The position numbers and the translations under genes are program-made. A DNA stretch of 64,000 bases from NCBI GenBank assembly GCA_022842845.1, contig JALHOT010000009.1:51001-115000 (forward strand), read 5' to 3'. Under the pieces are notes generated by a model. The model was given only the letters and a program-made list of their open reading frames with translations, had not been told where the DNA came from and searched no databases. Origin of the DNA: Cyclobacteriaceae bacterium. GTDB taxonomy: Bacteria > Bacteroidota > Bacteroidia > Cytophagales > Cyclobacteriaceae. Shown one piece after another: positions 1 to 9,238 of the stretch. How positions within the stretch are numbered: the stretch's first letter is position 1; each line of letters opens with the position of its first letter.

Positions 1-878
1 AGGCCGCGTTGGTTGAGCTTGTCAAGGTTGTGGAATTCATCAGCCATATTGACTAAGCCAATGTAATCCTTCTTGAAACACGTGCGCATCCACTCAATAA
101 ATCGCTGAGTATTGTTGTCTTCCTCTTGGGAAAGTATTTTGAAAGACAAATTTATGTTCCCGTCAGCAAGTTGTGCTGCTTTGGCTGCTCTTTTCTCGTC
201 TACCTCCATTTTCTCCATCAGGTATTGTTCAAGTTCAGCATCACTCAATAAAGGAACGGTGATGAGTTGTGTTCTGGAAAGTATGGTAGGTAATAATCTG
301 TCTGCAGCATTGGTGATGAGAATAAAGTACGTATTGGGTGATGGCTCCTCTAATATTTTAAGAATACCATTGGCAGCGGTATGGTGCATGTATTCAGGCT
401 GCCAGATAATCATTACTTTATTTTTACTTTCGAAAGGTTTGAGCGAAAGTGCTTTGACAATTTCACGACTTTCTTCTTTAGAGATATTGGCTTGCTTGTC
501 TTCGCCACCATAAAAGTTGGCCCAGTCTTCAATATTTCCGAAGGGTTGCTGCAGCAAAAAGCTGCGCCATGTTTTCAGCTTTTCAATTTTAAAAGCTTCT
601 TCATCTTTACTGCCTTTGATATTGCCTATTGGAAATACAAAGTGGGTATCAGGATGGATAAACTTCAAATTCTTACTGCAGGCAGCACAGGTGCCGCAAG
701 CATCATTCGCTCCTGGATTTTCACAATGCAAATACGTTGCGTAGGCAAGGGCCAGTGGTAGATTAAGAGCGCCTTCTGCCCCCAAAAATAGCTGTGCATG
801 GGCAACATGGTTGTTTTGCACAGCCTGTAGTAAAACCTTTTTTACCTCTGCGAGTCCTGGTATTTGAGAGAAGAGCAT
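1..878 (-). CDS. holB: DNA polymerase III delta-prime subunit (partial, C-terminus beyond window)
   Basis: The minus strand read from an ATG at 878 is open to the window edge and gives a clamp-loader type ATPase beginning MLFSQIPGL. The ORF contains a HAQLFLG segment in the Walker A region that lacks the canonical lysine, a CGTCAAC zinc-binding stretch, then ILKILEEPSPNTYFILIT, the SRC-type region of DnaX/HolB proteins, and an LSRTQ sensor motif. Delta-prime is part of the clamp loader that opens the sliding clamp at replication forks. The start lies 5 bp after the stop of the upstream nucleotidyltransferase gene, so the two are probably cotranscribed. Family assignment is firm; delta-prime rather than tau/gamma rests on the degenerate P-loop and the short N-terminus. 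Confidence 0.85.
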   Translation of the reverse strand, partial: MLFSQIPGLAEVKKVLLQAVQNNHVAHAQLFLGAEGALNLPLALAYATYLHCENPGANDACGTCAACSKNLKFIHPDTHFVFPIGNIKGSKDEEAFKIEKLKTWRSFLLQQPFGNIEDWANFYGGEDKQANISKEESREIVKALSLKPFESKNKVMIIWQPEYMHHTAANGILKILEEPSPNTYFILITNAADRLLPTILSRTQLITVPLLSDAELEQYLMEKMEVDEKRAAKAAQLADGNINLSFKILSQEEDNNTQRFIEWMRTCFKKDYIGLVNMADEFHNLDKLNQRG

Positions 879-883
879 GGTGT

Positions 884-2056
884 CTAAGCTTTCTTTAATT
901 CTTCTGTAGAATCAAAGATATGTTTCAGGATGTCTTTGTCAATTATTGTAAGCGGTATGTGTCTTCGGCTCATTACGCGCTCAGCTGTTTCAAAAACTTT
1001 ATTGAGCTGGTAAGGAATGAAACCAGCCGCACCACCCCAGGAAAAAGATGGAATGAAGTTGCGCGGGTAACCATCTCCAAAAATATTGGCCGATACACCT
1101 ACTACAGTGCCGGTATTAAACATGGTATTGATACCGCATTTGCTATGGTCGCCCATCATCAACCCACAAAATTGCTGGCCGGTATTTACAAAACCTCTTT
1201 TGGCATAGCTCCACAGCTTTACCTGATCGTAGTTGTTCTTAAGGTTAGAGGTGTTAGTATCGGCCCCTAAGTTACACCATTCGCCCAGCACGGAATTTCC
1301 TAAAAAACCATCGTGGCCTTTATTACTAAAACCAAAAAGCACACTGTTACTGATCTCTCCACCCACTTTACAGTGCGGGCCGATGGTTGAGTCGCCACGC
1401 ATTTTAGCCCCCATGTTTACGGTGGCGCCTTCGCATAAGGCAAAAGAACCTTTGATGAGTGAGCCTTCTTGTATCACGGCATTTTTACCGATATAAATCG
1501 GGCCGCTCTCAGCATTGAGCACGGCTGCTTTAATATCAGCGCCCTCTTCAACGAAAATATTTTCTGCACCGTATACGATGGTATGTTTATCCTGAATGCC
1601 TGCCGACTTTCTTCCTTGAGTAATTAGTTTGAAGTCGCGTTTGATTTCTGCTGCATTGAACTGAAATATTTTCCAAGGCTGATCGATGAGTGTAAAACTC
1701 TCTTTGTATTGAATAGTCTTATGATTTGACTTAAAATCAAGTGTACCGCTGCGTGCAGCCAGCAACATGGCATCATGCATTAGGCTATCTCCAACCTGAA
1801 GTGATTGAATGGCTTGAAGTAGTTGTTCGTCAGGACATAGAGCGCCATTGATGAATAAATTATCGTTGCCGGCAACGACAGGATACTTAGACTGCAGATA
1901 AGTTTCTGTAAGGCTTGAGCTGCTCAGTTGAAGGTGCTTTTCCCACTTTTCTCTGATCGTCATAATACCCACACGTATATCTGCAATGGGACGGGTAAAT
2001 GTGAAAGGAAGAAGATTGATACGAAGAGAAGCTTCGTCAAAAAGTACAAGATTCAT
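884..2056 (-). CDS. GlmU-like sugar nucleotidyltransferase with left-handed beta-helix
   Basis: A 390-aa protein. The N-terminus (MNLVLFDEASLRINLLPFT) matches the Bacteroidota family of putative sugar nucleotidyltransferases that resembles GlmU but has a shortened, divergent N-terminal domain. From about residue 170 the chain is a series of imperfect hexapeptide repeats (for example IGKNAVIQEGSLIKG), typical of a left-handed parallel beta-helix acyltransferase fold. The exact substrate cannot be read from sequence. Its stop is 5 bp before holB, suggesting one operon. It is not the canonical bifunctional GlmU, which is longer and has a GxGTRM pyrophosphorylase signature not seen here. Confidence 0.8.
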   Translation of the reverse strand: MNLVLFDEASLRINLLPFTFTRPIADIRVGIMTIREKWEKHLQLSSSSLTETYLQSKYPVVAGNDNLFINGALCPDEQLLQAIQSLQVGDSLMHDAMLLAARSGTLDFKSNHKTIQYKESFTLIDQPWKIFQFNAAEIKRDFKLITQGRKSAGIQDKHTIVYGAENIFVEEGADIKAAVLNAESGPIYIGKNAVIQEGSLIKGSFALCEGATVNMGAKMRGDSTIGPHCKVGGEISNSVLFGFSNKGHDGFLGNSVLGEWCNLGADTNTSNLKNNYDQVKLWSYAKRGFVNTGQQFCGLMMGDHSKCGINTMFNTGTVVGVSANIFGDGYPRNFIPSFSWGGAAGFIPYQLNKVFETAERVMSRRHIPLTIIDKDILKHIFDSTEELKKA

Positions 2057-2145
2057 GGAGTAAAAATAACCCTTCTGATCAACTTTTGGTGTGTTCCAAG
2101 ATCATCCTTGCAAGTTTAAATGCTGGGTTAGGATGGTATAAATGA

Positions 2146-2179
2146 AAAAATCCTTCCCCAGTGACAAGGAAGGATTTTT
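2146..2179 (-). terminator. Intrinsic terminator after rpmE2
   Basis: A perfect 12-bp inverted repeat (AAAAATCCTTCC / GGAAGGATTTTT) separated by a 10-nt loop. It lies 24 bp downstream of the rpmE2 stop on the minus strand and ends in a T run in that direction. The A/T flanks would also let it work on the other strand, but the plus strand here has no upstream gene. Confidence 0.85.
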
Positions 2180-2202
2180 AGCAAAATAATTAGAAGAAGT
2201 AA

Positions 2203-2448
2203 TTATGCTTTTTTGTATTTGTTCTTGAATTTCTCAACACGTCCGGCTGTATCCACGAACAATTTCTTACCTGTGTAGAAAGGGTGAGAAGCAGAGCTTA
2301 CTTCGACCTTAATGACAGGGTATTCTTTGCCATCTTCCCACTTTACTGTTTCCTTAGACTTTAAGGTAGAGCGAGTTAAAAATTTGAAATCGCTTGCCAT
2401 GTCGTGGAAAACAACCTCGTTATATTCCGGATGAATGTCGTTTTTCAT
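2203..2448 (-). CDS. rpmE2: 50S ribosomal protein L31 type B
   Basis: An 81-aa protein beginning [20 protein letters not shown] and containing [20 protein letters not shown], the signature of the type B (zinc-independent) L31. The N-terminal cysteines of the zinc-binding type A form are absent, as expected for this paralogue. L31 bridges the ribosomal subunits near the 5S rRNA. The length is normal for the family. The gene stands alone between a good promoter and an intrinsic terminator. Confidence 0.97.
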   Translation of the reverse strand: MKNDIHPEYNEVVFHDMASDFKFLTRSTLKSKETVKWEDGKEYPVIKVEVSSASHPFYTGKKLFVDTAGRVEKFKNKYKKA

Positions 2449-2480
2449 ATCAAAATTGATGTTTTTCTCAAAAGGGACTG

Positions 2481-2510
2481 CAAAGATAGGACTAGCGCTT
2501 CAAAATACAA
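2481..2510 (-). promoter_or_regulatory. Bacteroidota-type promoter of rpmE2
   Basis: Read on the minus strand, TTG (2510-2508), a 19-nt spacer and TATCTTTG (2488-2481) match the Bacteroidota sigma consensus (TTTG or TTG at -33, TAnnTTTG at -7). It would give a leader of roughly 25-30 nt before the rpmE2 ATG at 2448. Both boxes and the spacing fit, which makes this the best promoter in the window. Confidence 0.7.
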
Positions 2511-2577
2511 GGGATGCTTTTTAATTAATCCTGAAAAACACCAAAAAGAGGCTTGAAAGCCTTAATTTTATGTTTTT

Positions 2578-4269
2578 ATGAGAAGAAAATCAGCGTTTTT
2601 ATGGCTTTTCCTGCATGTTTCAGGTTTTGTACTTGCGCAAAGCAGCTATATACCCCTGAATGAGGACTATTACCAGCGCATTGATCGTTACGAAATAAAG
2701 GCAGGGAAAATCTACCCGCAAATTTTTACAGGCATAAAACAGTACAAACGCTCAGATGTAGTAGCCTTTATCGATTCAGTGAATGCGGATGGTCACCTAA
2801 GCTCAAAAAGTGATCAGTTTAATACAGCCTACATCCGAAACGATAGTTGGGAGTGGAGCCAGACAGCTGATGCAGATAGCAAAAAACCGATTTTAAAGCA
2901 CTTTTATAAAAAGAAGGCCGATTTCTATAGCGACAGCAATCAAGACTTTGATGTTCACATCAATCCTATTCTATATGCAGGGGCAGGAATGGACTCTCGC
3001 TTGAGTGATGACCAACTATTTATAAATACCCGGGGTGTCGAAGTGAGGGGCATGGTGGATGGTAAAGTGGGTTTCTACACCTACCTCACCGAAAACCAGA
3101 TGATTATGCCCGAATACGTGAACGATGAGAGAAGACGCATAGGTGCGATACCTCACGAAGGATTTTGGAAGACATTTAAAGAAGGGCCGGGGGTAGATTT
3201 TTTACAGGCCAGGGGCTACATCACATTTGAAGCCACAAAAAACATTAACCTACAATTCGGTCACGATCGATTTTTCATAGGCAATGGTCATCGCTCCATG
3301 ATTTTGTCTGACTATGCCCCACCTGGATTATTTTTCAAAGGCAATGTGAAAGTATGGAAGTTGAACTATTTGTTCTTAATCAATCGGTATACGGCCGAGC
3401 CCAGGGGTAATGCCGGTGGTTCATTTGGAAATGTTGGTTACCCAGAAAAATTTGTGGCCCTGCATCACTTCAGTATAAATATTGGTAAAAAGTTAAATGT
3501 GGGTGTTTTTGAATCTGTTGTTTTTGGAGCTGATTCTCTTAACCAGGGGCAGTTTGATTTTGCATATGCAAACCCTATTATTTTTTACAGAGCCATTGAA
3601 CACCAAACAGGAAGTCGTGATAATGTTTTATTGGGCGCTGATTTTAAGTACAATGCTTTTAAAGGAGTTCAACTCTACGGTCAATTAACCCTTGATGAGT
3701 TTTTGCTTGATAACGTGAGGGCAGGCAATGGTTGGTGGGCCAATAAGTTTGCCATGCAGGCAGGTTTAAAATATGTAGATGCCTTTGGCGTCTCTAACCT
3801 TGATCTGCAAGGTGAAGTAAACAGTGTAAGGCCATTTACCTATTCGCATAACAGTAAGTATGGCAGCTATTCTCATTTCAGGCAGCCTCTGGCACACCCC
3901 ATGGGTGCCAATTTTCAGGAAGCTGTTGGGATTATACGCTACCAACCTATACCTAAATTGATGCTTACAGGTAAAGTGATAGTGATAAAAACGGGCAGAG
4001 ATGGTACGGGAGAAAACTGGGGAGGAAATATTTTGAAAGATAATACAACACGCGAGCAGGATTTTAATAACATCATTGCGCAAGGCATACAGCAAGACAT
4101 TATGTACGGAAGCTTTACAGGAAGCTGGATGCTAAAGCATAATCTCTTTATTGATGCTATGCTTATTACACGCGATAGCAAAAGCGCTGATCCGCTTTAC
4201 CAGAACAACAGCACAATTACTACATTAAGTCTGCGTTGGAACATCGCGCAGCGTCATTACGAATTTTAA
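2578..4269 (+). CDS. Wzi/RemB-like outer-membrane beta-barrel protein
   Basis: A 563-aa protein with a signal peptide (MRRKSAFLWLFLHVSGFVLAQ). It has alternating aromatic/polar strands throughout and the motif FGHDRFFIGNGHRSMILSD around residues 222-240, characteristic of Bacteroidota proteins annotated as capsule-assembly Wzi family or gliding protein RemB. The C-terminus ends in an aromatic residue (HYEF), as outer-membrane barrels do. It probably sits in the outer membrane and handles surface polysaccharide or motility; which of these cannot be decided here. Its stop is 3 bp before the ABC exporter start, so the two may be cotranscribed. Confidence 0.75.
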   Translation: MRRKSAFLWLFLHVSGFVLAQSSYIPLNEDYYQRIDRYEIKAGKIYPQIFTGIKQYKRSDVVAFIDSVNADGHLSSKSDQFNTAYIRNDSWEWSQTADADSKKPILKHFYKKKADFYSDSNQDFDVHINPILYAGAGMDSRLSDDQLFINTRGVEVRGMVDGKVGFYTYLTENQMIMPEYVNDERRRIGAIPHEGFWKTFKEGPGVDFLQARGYITFEATKNINLQFGHDRFFIGNGHRSMILSDYAPPGLFFKGNVKVWKLNYLFLINRYTAEPRGNAGGSFGNVGYPEKFVALHHFSINIGKKLNVGVFESVVFGADSLNQGQFDFAYANPIIFYRAIEHQTGSRDNVLLGADFKYNAFKGVQLYGQLTLDEFLLDNVRAGNGWWANKFAMQAGLKYVDAFGVSNLDLQGEVNSVRPFTYSHNSKYGSYSHFRQPLAHPMGANFQEAVGIIRYQPIPKLMLTGKVIVIKTGRDGTGENWGGNILKDNTTREQDFNNIIAQGIQQDIMYGSFTGSWMLKHNLFIDAMLITRDSKSADPLYQNNSTITTLSLRWNIAQRHYEF

Positions 4270-4272
4270 AAG

Positions 4273-6096
4273 ATGAAAGTTTACCTTCGAATATTTAGTT
4301 ATGCCCCCCAGCTCGCATCACGCCTAGTAAAGTTTTTTATTTTTTCATTGCTGGGGACAGTCTTTGGTGTACTAAATCTTACATTGGTAATCCCCATGCT
4401 TGATGTGTTGTTCAACACTACAGATCAAACATTGTTGCCTGTCTTGCCTGAGTTTGAATTATCTATCAAATACTTCACCTCAACGTTCAATTACTATTTT
4501 ACAAAAGTCATTTTAGATTATGGTAAGGTAGAGGCGCTGCTTTTTGTTTGTTCGTCTATTGTAGTAACAGTTATTCTGGCCAACCTGTTTCGGTATGGTG
4601 AGCGCATGACTGCCTCTAAACTGAGGGTGGATGTTACAAAAAATCTAAGGATGCACATCTTTGAAAAAGTGATGGGCCTTCACATTGGTTTCTTCAACGA
4701 TCAACGAAAGGGCGATCTGATCTCGCGCTTTACGAACGATGTAGGCGAGGTAGAGAATGCGGTTGTTAATAGCCTGAAGTCTGTGATGAAGGAGCCAATC
4801 ACTATTCTTGTGTCGCTGGGGGTACTGTTTACCATTTCTTTTCAGCTTACCCTCTTTACCTTGCTGGTCTTGCCTATCATTGGCATTGTTATTGGGGGCA
4901 TAGTGAAGCAGCTTAAAAGAAGGGCAACGCAGAGTCAGGAATCTTTAGGTAGAATAGGTAACATACTCGATGAAACCTTCAGTGGTATGCGAGTGATTAA
5001 TGCCTTCAATGCGAAAAAATTTGTGTTGAACAGAATTGATCAGGAGACCTCCTACCACCGCAAAGTCAACTTATCATTATCACGCAAAAATGAACTTGCT
5101 TCTCCGGTATCTGAAATACTAGGCGTTATAGTAGTAGCTATCATAGTTTATTATGGTGGTAATCTGGTGTTGAGCAACAACCCTGAATTAGAGGCTTCCC
5201 AGTTCATGGCCTTCTTAGCCATCTATGCATCCATGATTCAACCTGCTAAGAATTTTTCGAATGGTATTACTTCTGTACAGAAAGGCACAGTTTCTGCCAA
5301 GCGTATTTTTGATATAATCGACACGCAATCGGCCATTCAAAACAAACCCAATGCAGTAACATTGAAAGCCTTCAGCGACAAGATCGAATTTAGAGGCGTG
5401 GGCTTTGCCTATAATGATAATATAGTGTTAAGAAACATTAACCTGACTGTACAGAAAGGTAAAACAATTGCGCTGGTAGGCCCTTCAGGCGGGGGTAAGT
5501 CAACCCTGGCCGATCTAGTGCCCCGTTTTTACGATCCAATCCAGGGCGAGGTACTACTCGATGGACTTTCGTTAAAGGATTATGAGTTGGAATCACTGCG
5601 CAGCGTGATGGGGATCGTAACGCAAGAGTCGATTCTATTTAATGACACCATTTTTAATAACATCGCCTTCGGTATGGAAAATGTGCGCGAAGAAGATGTA
5701 ATCAAAGCGGCTAAGGTGGCCAATGCTCACGATTTCATCATGCAAACGGAAAAGGGTTACCAAACTACCATCGGAGAAAGAGGTACAAAACTTTCTGGTG
5801 GTCAGCGGCAGCGTTTAAGTATAGCGCGTGCGGTGCTTAAAAACCCACCCATCTTAATTTTAGATGAGGCTACTTCCGCCCTGGATTCAGAATCGGAACG
5901 TCTGGTGCAAGATGCCCTGACCAAATTGATGGAAAACAGAACCTCTATTGTCATTGCCCACCGACTCAGCACTATTCAGCATGCCGATGAAATTGCGGTA
6001 ATACAGCAAGGCGAAATTGTGGAAAGGGGCACGCACGAGAGCCTGATTGCCAACAGTGGACTCTATCGTAAACTCACCGAAATTCAGAAAGTCTGA
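4273..6096 (+). CDS. ABC exporter, fused permease and ATPase (MsbA-like)
   Basis: A 607-aa half-transporter. The first 330 residues hold about six membrane segments with the coupling sequence GFFNDQRKGDLISRFTNDV. The nucleotide-binding domain follows, with Walker A GPSGGGKS, Q-loop TQESILFND, signature LSGGQRQR, Walker B ILILDEATSALD and an H-loop in IVIAHRLST, all intact. It is the type that flips lipids or lipid-linked substrates across the inner membrane (MsbA/LptB-type exporter families). It sits 3 bp after the Wzi-like barrel gene, which hints at envelope polysaccharide or lipid export, but the substrate is unknown. Confidence 0.93.
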   Translation: MKVYLRIFSYAPQLASRLVKFFIFSLLGTVFGVLNLTLVIPMLDVLFNTTDQTLLPVLPEFELSIKYFTSTFNYYFTKVILDYGKVEALLFVCSSIVVTVILANLFRYGERMTASKLRVDVTKNLRMHIFEKVMGLHIGFFNDQRKGDLISRFTNDVGEVENAVVNSLKSVMKEPITILVSLGVLFTISFQLTLFTLLVLPIIGIVIGGIVKQLKRRATQSQESLGRIGNILDETFSGMRVINAFNAKKFVLNRIDQETSYHRKVNLSLSRKNELASPVSEILGVIVVAIIVYYGGNLVLSNNPELEASQFMAFLAIYASMIQPAKNFSNGITSVQKGTVSAKRIFDIIDTQSAIQNKPNAVTLKAFSDKIEFRGVGFAYNDNIVLRNINLTVQKGKTIALVGPSGGGKSTLADLVPRFYDPIQGEVLLDGLSLKDYELESLRSVMGIVTQESILFNDTIFNNIAFGMENVREEDVIKAAKVANAHDFIMQTEKGYQTTIGERGTKLSGGQRQRLSIARAVLKNPPILILDEATSALDSESERLVQDALTKLMENRTSIVIAHRLSTIQHADEIAVIQQGEIVERGTHESLIANSGLYRKLTEIQKV

Positions 6097-6142
6097 CATT
6101 TTTATTTAACTTTCCCAAGTCCTCAAAAACCAATAGAGCATT

Positions 6143-6460
6143 ATGAACCGTAACCGCATCATCTTTTACATCGTCTTTGGTATTTTCCATTTATCGGCTT
6201 TCATTTTTACCGTTATGCTAAATAACGATACCGGTCTTTTGTTTAAGATGGTGAATTATGTGCCCATGTTTAAGTGGGTTACTTTGGGAGGTTTATTAAT
6301 GGTGATTGTTGATGCGGCCTGGGCTTATATTACTAAGCGTAATCTGCTCAATGAGAAAGCTGCCCTTACACAAGAACTCAATACTTTAAAAGCAAAACTT
6401 TTCGATTTACAGGAGGCTGCTAAAAAACAAGCTGCCGCTGCGAAAGAAGCAGGAAAATAA
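6143..6460 (+). CDS. Small membrane protein with C-terminal coiled coil
   Basis: A 105-aa protein that I do not recognise as a named family. Two hydrophobic segments (about residues 6-25 and 40-60) are followed by a KNLLNEKAALTQELNTLKAK type heptad helix and an Ala/Lys-rich tail. The topology would place the coiled coil in the cytoplasm or periplasm next to the inner membrane. It follows the ABC exporter by 46 bp and precedes comM by 9 bp, so it may share their transcript. Coding status is supported by length, start context and compact spacing. Confidence 0.7.
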   Translation: MNRNRIIFYIVFGIFHLSAFIFTVMLNNDTGLLFKMVNYVPMFKWVTLGGLLMVIVDAAWAYITKRNLLNEKAALTQELNTLKAKLFDLQEAAKKQAAAAKEAGK

Positions 6461-6469
6461 TTTTTAGCC

Positions 6470-7330
6470 ATGTTGGCGAAAACATTCGGAAGTGCAGTGC
6501 ACGGGGTGGATGCTCGTACCATTACCGTTGAAGTAAACGTTGGCCAGGGGACCAGGTTTTGGATCACCGGCTTACCAGATAGTGCTGTCAAAGAAAGTGA
6601 ACATCGTGTAGAATCAGCACTGAAAACCTTTGGCTACTACATGCCACGCCAAAAAACAGTCGTCAACCTGGCGCCAGCAGATTTAAGAAAAGAAGGATCT
6701 TCTTACGACTTACCCATCGCTTTATGTGTTTTGAAATCTTCGGGTCAGATCAACACAGATAATTTAGAACAATACGTAATCATGGGCGAGCTTTCTTTAG
6801 ATGGAACGCTTCGTCCGATCAAAGGAGTTTTGCCCATAGCCATACAAGCACGTAAGGAAGGTTTTAAAGGTTTTATCCTTCCGAAGGATAATGCAAGAGA
6901 AGCGGCCATTGTCAACAGCCTTGAAGTTATACCGGTATCTACTTTAAAAGAGGCCATTGATTTTTTAGAAGGTGCCCTGAGTATAAAGCCCCTTGTTATT
7001 GACACACGGGAAATATTTACAGCAGAACTGAATAATTACAGTGCCGATTTTAAAGATGTGCAAGGGCAGGAGAACATTAAACGAGCGATGGAGATTGCTG
7101 CGGCCGGGGGTCATAATGTGATTATGATTGGCCCACCTGGTGCTGGTAAAACCATGTTAGCCAAACGCATTGCCAGTATTTTGCCGCCTCTAACATTACA
7201 AGAAGCACTAGAAACAACGAAGATTCATTCTGTTGCTGGCCGACTTGGTCGTGATGCATCGCTGATGACAACACGACCCTTCAGAAGCCCACACCATACC
7301 ATATCGGACGTTGCCTTGGTCGGGGGAGGA
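6470..7330 (+). pseudogene. comM: comM (yifB), 5' part, disrupted by Tn7-like insertion
   Basis: Codons 1-287 of the Mg-chelatase-like AAA+ ATPase ComM/YifB, a hexameric helicase that promotes branch migration in natural transformation. The N-terminal Lon/ChlI-like domain (about 1-180) and Walker [11 protein letters not shown] (221-230) are present. The chain is cut at codon 287 (LVGGG) by the transposon; translation runs on for five foreign codons to a TAA at 7346-7348 inside the element. Walker B and everything after it lie 13 kb away at 20508. The truncated product could bind nucleotide but should not hydrolyse it or form a working motor. Joined to the 3' part without the element and one GAGGA, the frame is perfect, so the disruption appears recent. 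Confidence 0.95.
7326..7330. repeat. Target-site duplication, left copy (GAGGA)
   Basis: GAGGA lies immediately before the TGT left terminus and is repeated at 20503-20507 immediately after the ACA right terminus. A 5-bp duplication is the hallmark of Tn7 and its relatives. Confidence 0.93.
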
Positions 7331-7380
7331 TGTCAATTACATTGGTAAATGCGAATCAACACAGATAATTGCGAATAATG
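7331..7380 (+). repeat. Left end of the transposon with putative TnsB sites
   Basis: After the TGTCAAT terminus two similar inward-reading motifs occur: TAAATGCGAATCA at 7346-7358 and TAATTGCGAATAA at 7366-7378, spaced 20 bp. Related TGCGAA cores recur at the right end in inverted orientation, as expected of TnsB-binding sites. The second copy overlaps the start codon of the first cargo gene, so TnsB binding could repress that gene. Confidence 0.65.
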
Positions 7381-9171
7381 GCAAGCGTTAACGCCTTAAT
7401 TGTTGAGGGATTTCCATCTGATAGTAAATACTGGTTAGTTTTCAGCTATGGAAAGATTTTTAAGACTGGTAATGGTTCCTTTGAAATTGAGGTAATTCTT
7501 ATTGAGACTACTCAACCAGAGAACGATTCATTTGCTGACTATTTCACGCGAGTCCATTCCTACCACATTATCAGAATAAACTTAGCTTCAATAAAATTTT
7601 TCCATATTGGATCAATTTGGCACAAAAAGAAACTTTATAGAAATCTTCTTGAGTATAGAAATATTGAAAGGAAGTTATTTCTTAGAAATCCATCGTTAGG
7701 AAAAAGTGGAACACTGGGGCAAATAGGTTTGAGTGAACGTTATTGGTTTCCAGATGAATGTAAAGATATACCTGTAAGGTACTTTAAAAAGGGTCTGGAT
7801 TATGAGCATAATAATTTTGACTATTTAATCTTTCCGTGTCATACTATTGCCAAATACTATTTCTTTAAATCAGATCATCTAATACATCATGTTGTAGCTG
7901 GGAATATTGAACCGGGGAATAACGAAGTTTTTAATCCTGATAAAAGTGATTTGTTTAAGGATGAAAATAATTTAAACGTAGCAGTTATTTGGCTTGGAAG
8001 AAAAACGGATAATATTGATGCTTACAAAGCAGCCAGAATGGCTTTCGATAGTTTTTATCTTAAGAGTGCCAGACAAATTTATGCAAATCGAATAGATAAG
8101 GGAACCCCTGATTTTGGATCGTACATAGACACAGAATTTCCAATTGAATCTAAGACTTATGTTGATGTTAGAGGAAGAGTTATTATCCTTCCTCAAGGAG
8201 AGAAAAAAACAAGATTCCTTCTAGTTCATAGTATAGTTAAATGTCACAGTAAGCCACCGTTTGATATAGTAAAAATAGCCAGTGATCGCGATAATCGGGG
8301 AGCCGAAATCACAAACGAGACTAAACAAAAGGACGGTCCACCTATTATAATTAATGTACCAGTCGAAAAAAATGTATCAACAGACTCTCTTACTGATAAT
8401 GACAAGTATGGAGATCTTAATCTTAAAAATAATCCATCATCTAAGAATACAGAAGCGGTAATTGTTAATGTGGCTGACGATGAAGTCGATAATTTTGATC
8501 CTCAAAATATATCCCCCATTGATAAAGACTATCAAAAGTATCTTACAAAACGAAGAGTTAAATTTAGTTTCTTCGAATCAACAGATTTAACAGGATCAAA
8601 CGAAGGATCAGGAAGTGGTAAATTACCACAAGCTAAGTTTAGGGATGATTTAGAATCTTTGGATAGATTCAATGATGTATTTGAAGAACTGGACAAATTA
8701 TTAAAGAGTATTGATTCGAAATTTAAAGATAGAATAGTAGTTGATTATGTAGCTCCCTTTCCATTCAATGGTGTCAACTATGTTGGATTTTCAGTTTTCC
8801 CTATTGAAAAATTTAGAAAAAGCAGCCAGCTGTATAATTGGTGCCATCTTACTATGAGGAGACGTAATCAATGGTTCAACCCAAGAAGAGTTAGAATCGT
8901 TGAATTATGTATAGATACTGTTTTATACGCTTATCTTATTGAGGTTGAGCGGAAGGTTAAGCAAGAAAGCACTTTACTCTATTTAAGAGACTCCTCATAT
9001 GGGAGAATTGGGAAAGATCAATTTAAGCAGTTGTTATATGAGTGTGTTCTTGATAAAGGATCTTGGCGCAAGGTAAAGAATAGACTCTTAGAACCCTTCT
9101 ATCTTGTCCCTATTAAGCATACTAAACCGGAAAGTATTCTAAAACGTGTCTTAGAATTACTTGAGAGATAA
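7378..9171 (+). CDS. TnsE-like transposition protein (tentative)
   Basis: A 597-aa protein from the ATG at 7378; an in-frame TTG lies at 7369. No motif is diagnostic, but the order of features parallels Tn7 TnsE: an N-terminal beta-rich part, a helix like TnsE's IPQLELARSLF (here FPCHTIAKYYFF, about 149-160), a segment ending VDVRGRV, a low-complexity acidic linker (about 290-420), then DRFNDVFEELDKLLKSIDSKF, comparable with TnsE NRFAAFDELLSILKTKF, and a C-terminal beta-hairpin/helix domain. In Tn7, TnsE directs insertion to lagging-strand replication intermediates and conjugal plasmids through the sliding clamp. The gene is at the end opposite tnsA and in the reverse orientation, unlike Tn7. 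Alternative: an unrelated cargo protein. The comparison is from memory, without an alignment tool. Confidence 0.45.
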   Translation: MASVNALIVEGFPSDSKYWLVFSYGKIFKTGNGSFEIEVILIETTQPENDSFADYFTRVHSYHIIRINLASIKFFHIGSIWHKKKLYRNLLEYRNIERKLFLRNPSLGKSGTLGQIGLSERYWFPDECKDIPVRYFKKGLDYEHNNFDYLIFPCHTIAKYYFFKSDHLIHHVVAGNIEPGNNEVFNPDKSDLFKDENNLNVAVIWLGRKTDNIDAYKAARMAFDSFYLKSARQIYANRIDKGTPDFGSYIDTEFPIESKTYVDVRGRVIILPQGEKKTRFLLVHSIVKCHSKPPFDIVKIASDRDNRGAEITNETKQKDGPPIIINVPVEKNVSTDSLTDNDKYGDLNLKNNPSSKNTEAVIVNVADDEVDNFDPQNISPIDKDYQKYLTKRRVKFSFFESTDLTGSNEGSGSGKLPQAKFRDDLESLDRFNDVFEELDKLLKSIDSKFKDRIVVDYVAPFPFNGVNYVGFSVFPIEKFRKSSQLYNWCHLTMRRRNQWFNPRRVRIVELCIDTVLYAYLIEVERKVKQESTLLYLRDSSYGRIGKDQFKQLLYECVLDKGSWRKVKNRLLEPFYLVPIKHTKPESILKRVLELLER

Positions 9172-9238
9172 TGTTTTAGGTTAGGGTTGAAATCTTTTGA
9201 GACCTCAGTGAGTTTTGATCATATAGCAATATAGTATT

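Noticed and set aside
112..761. Plus-strand ORFs at the window start
   Set aside because: They are antisense shadows of the partial holB gene, whose minus-strand translation has clear clamp-loader motifs.
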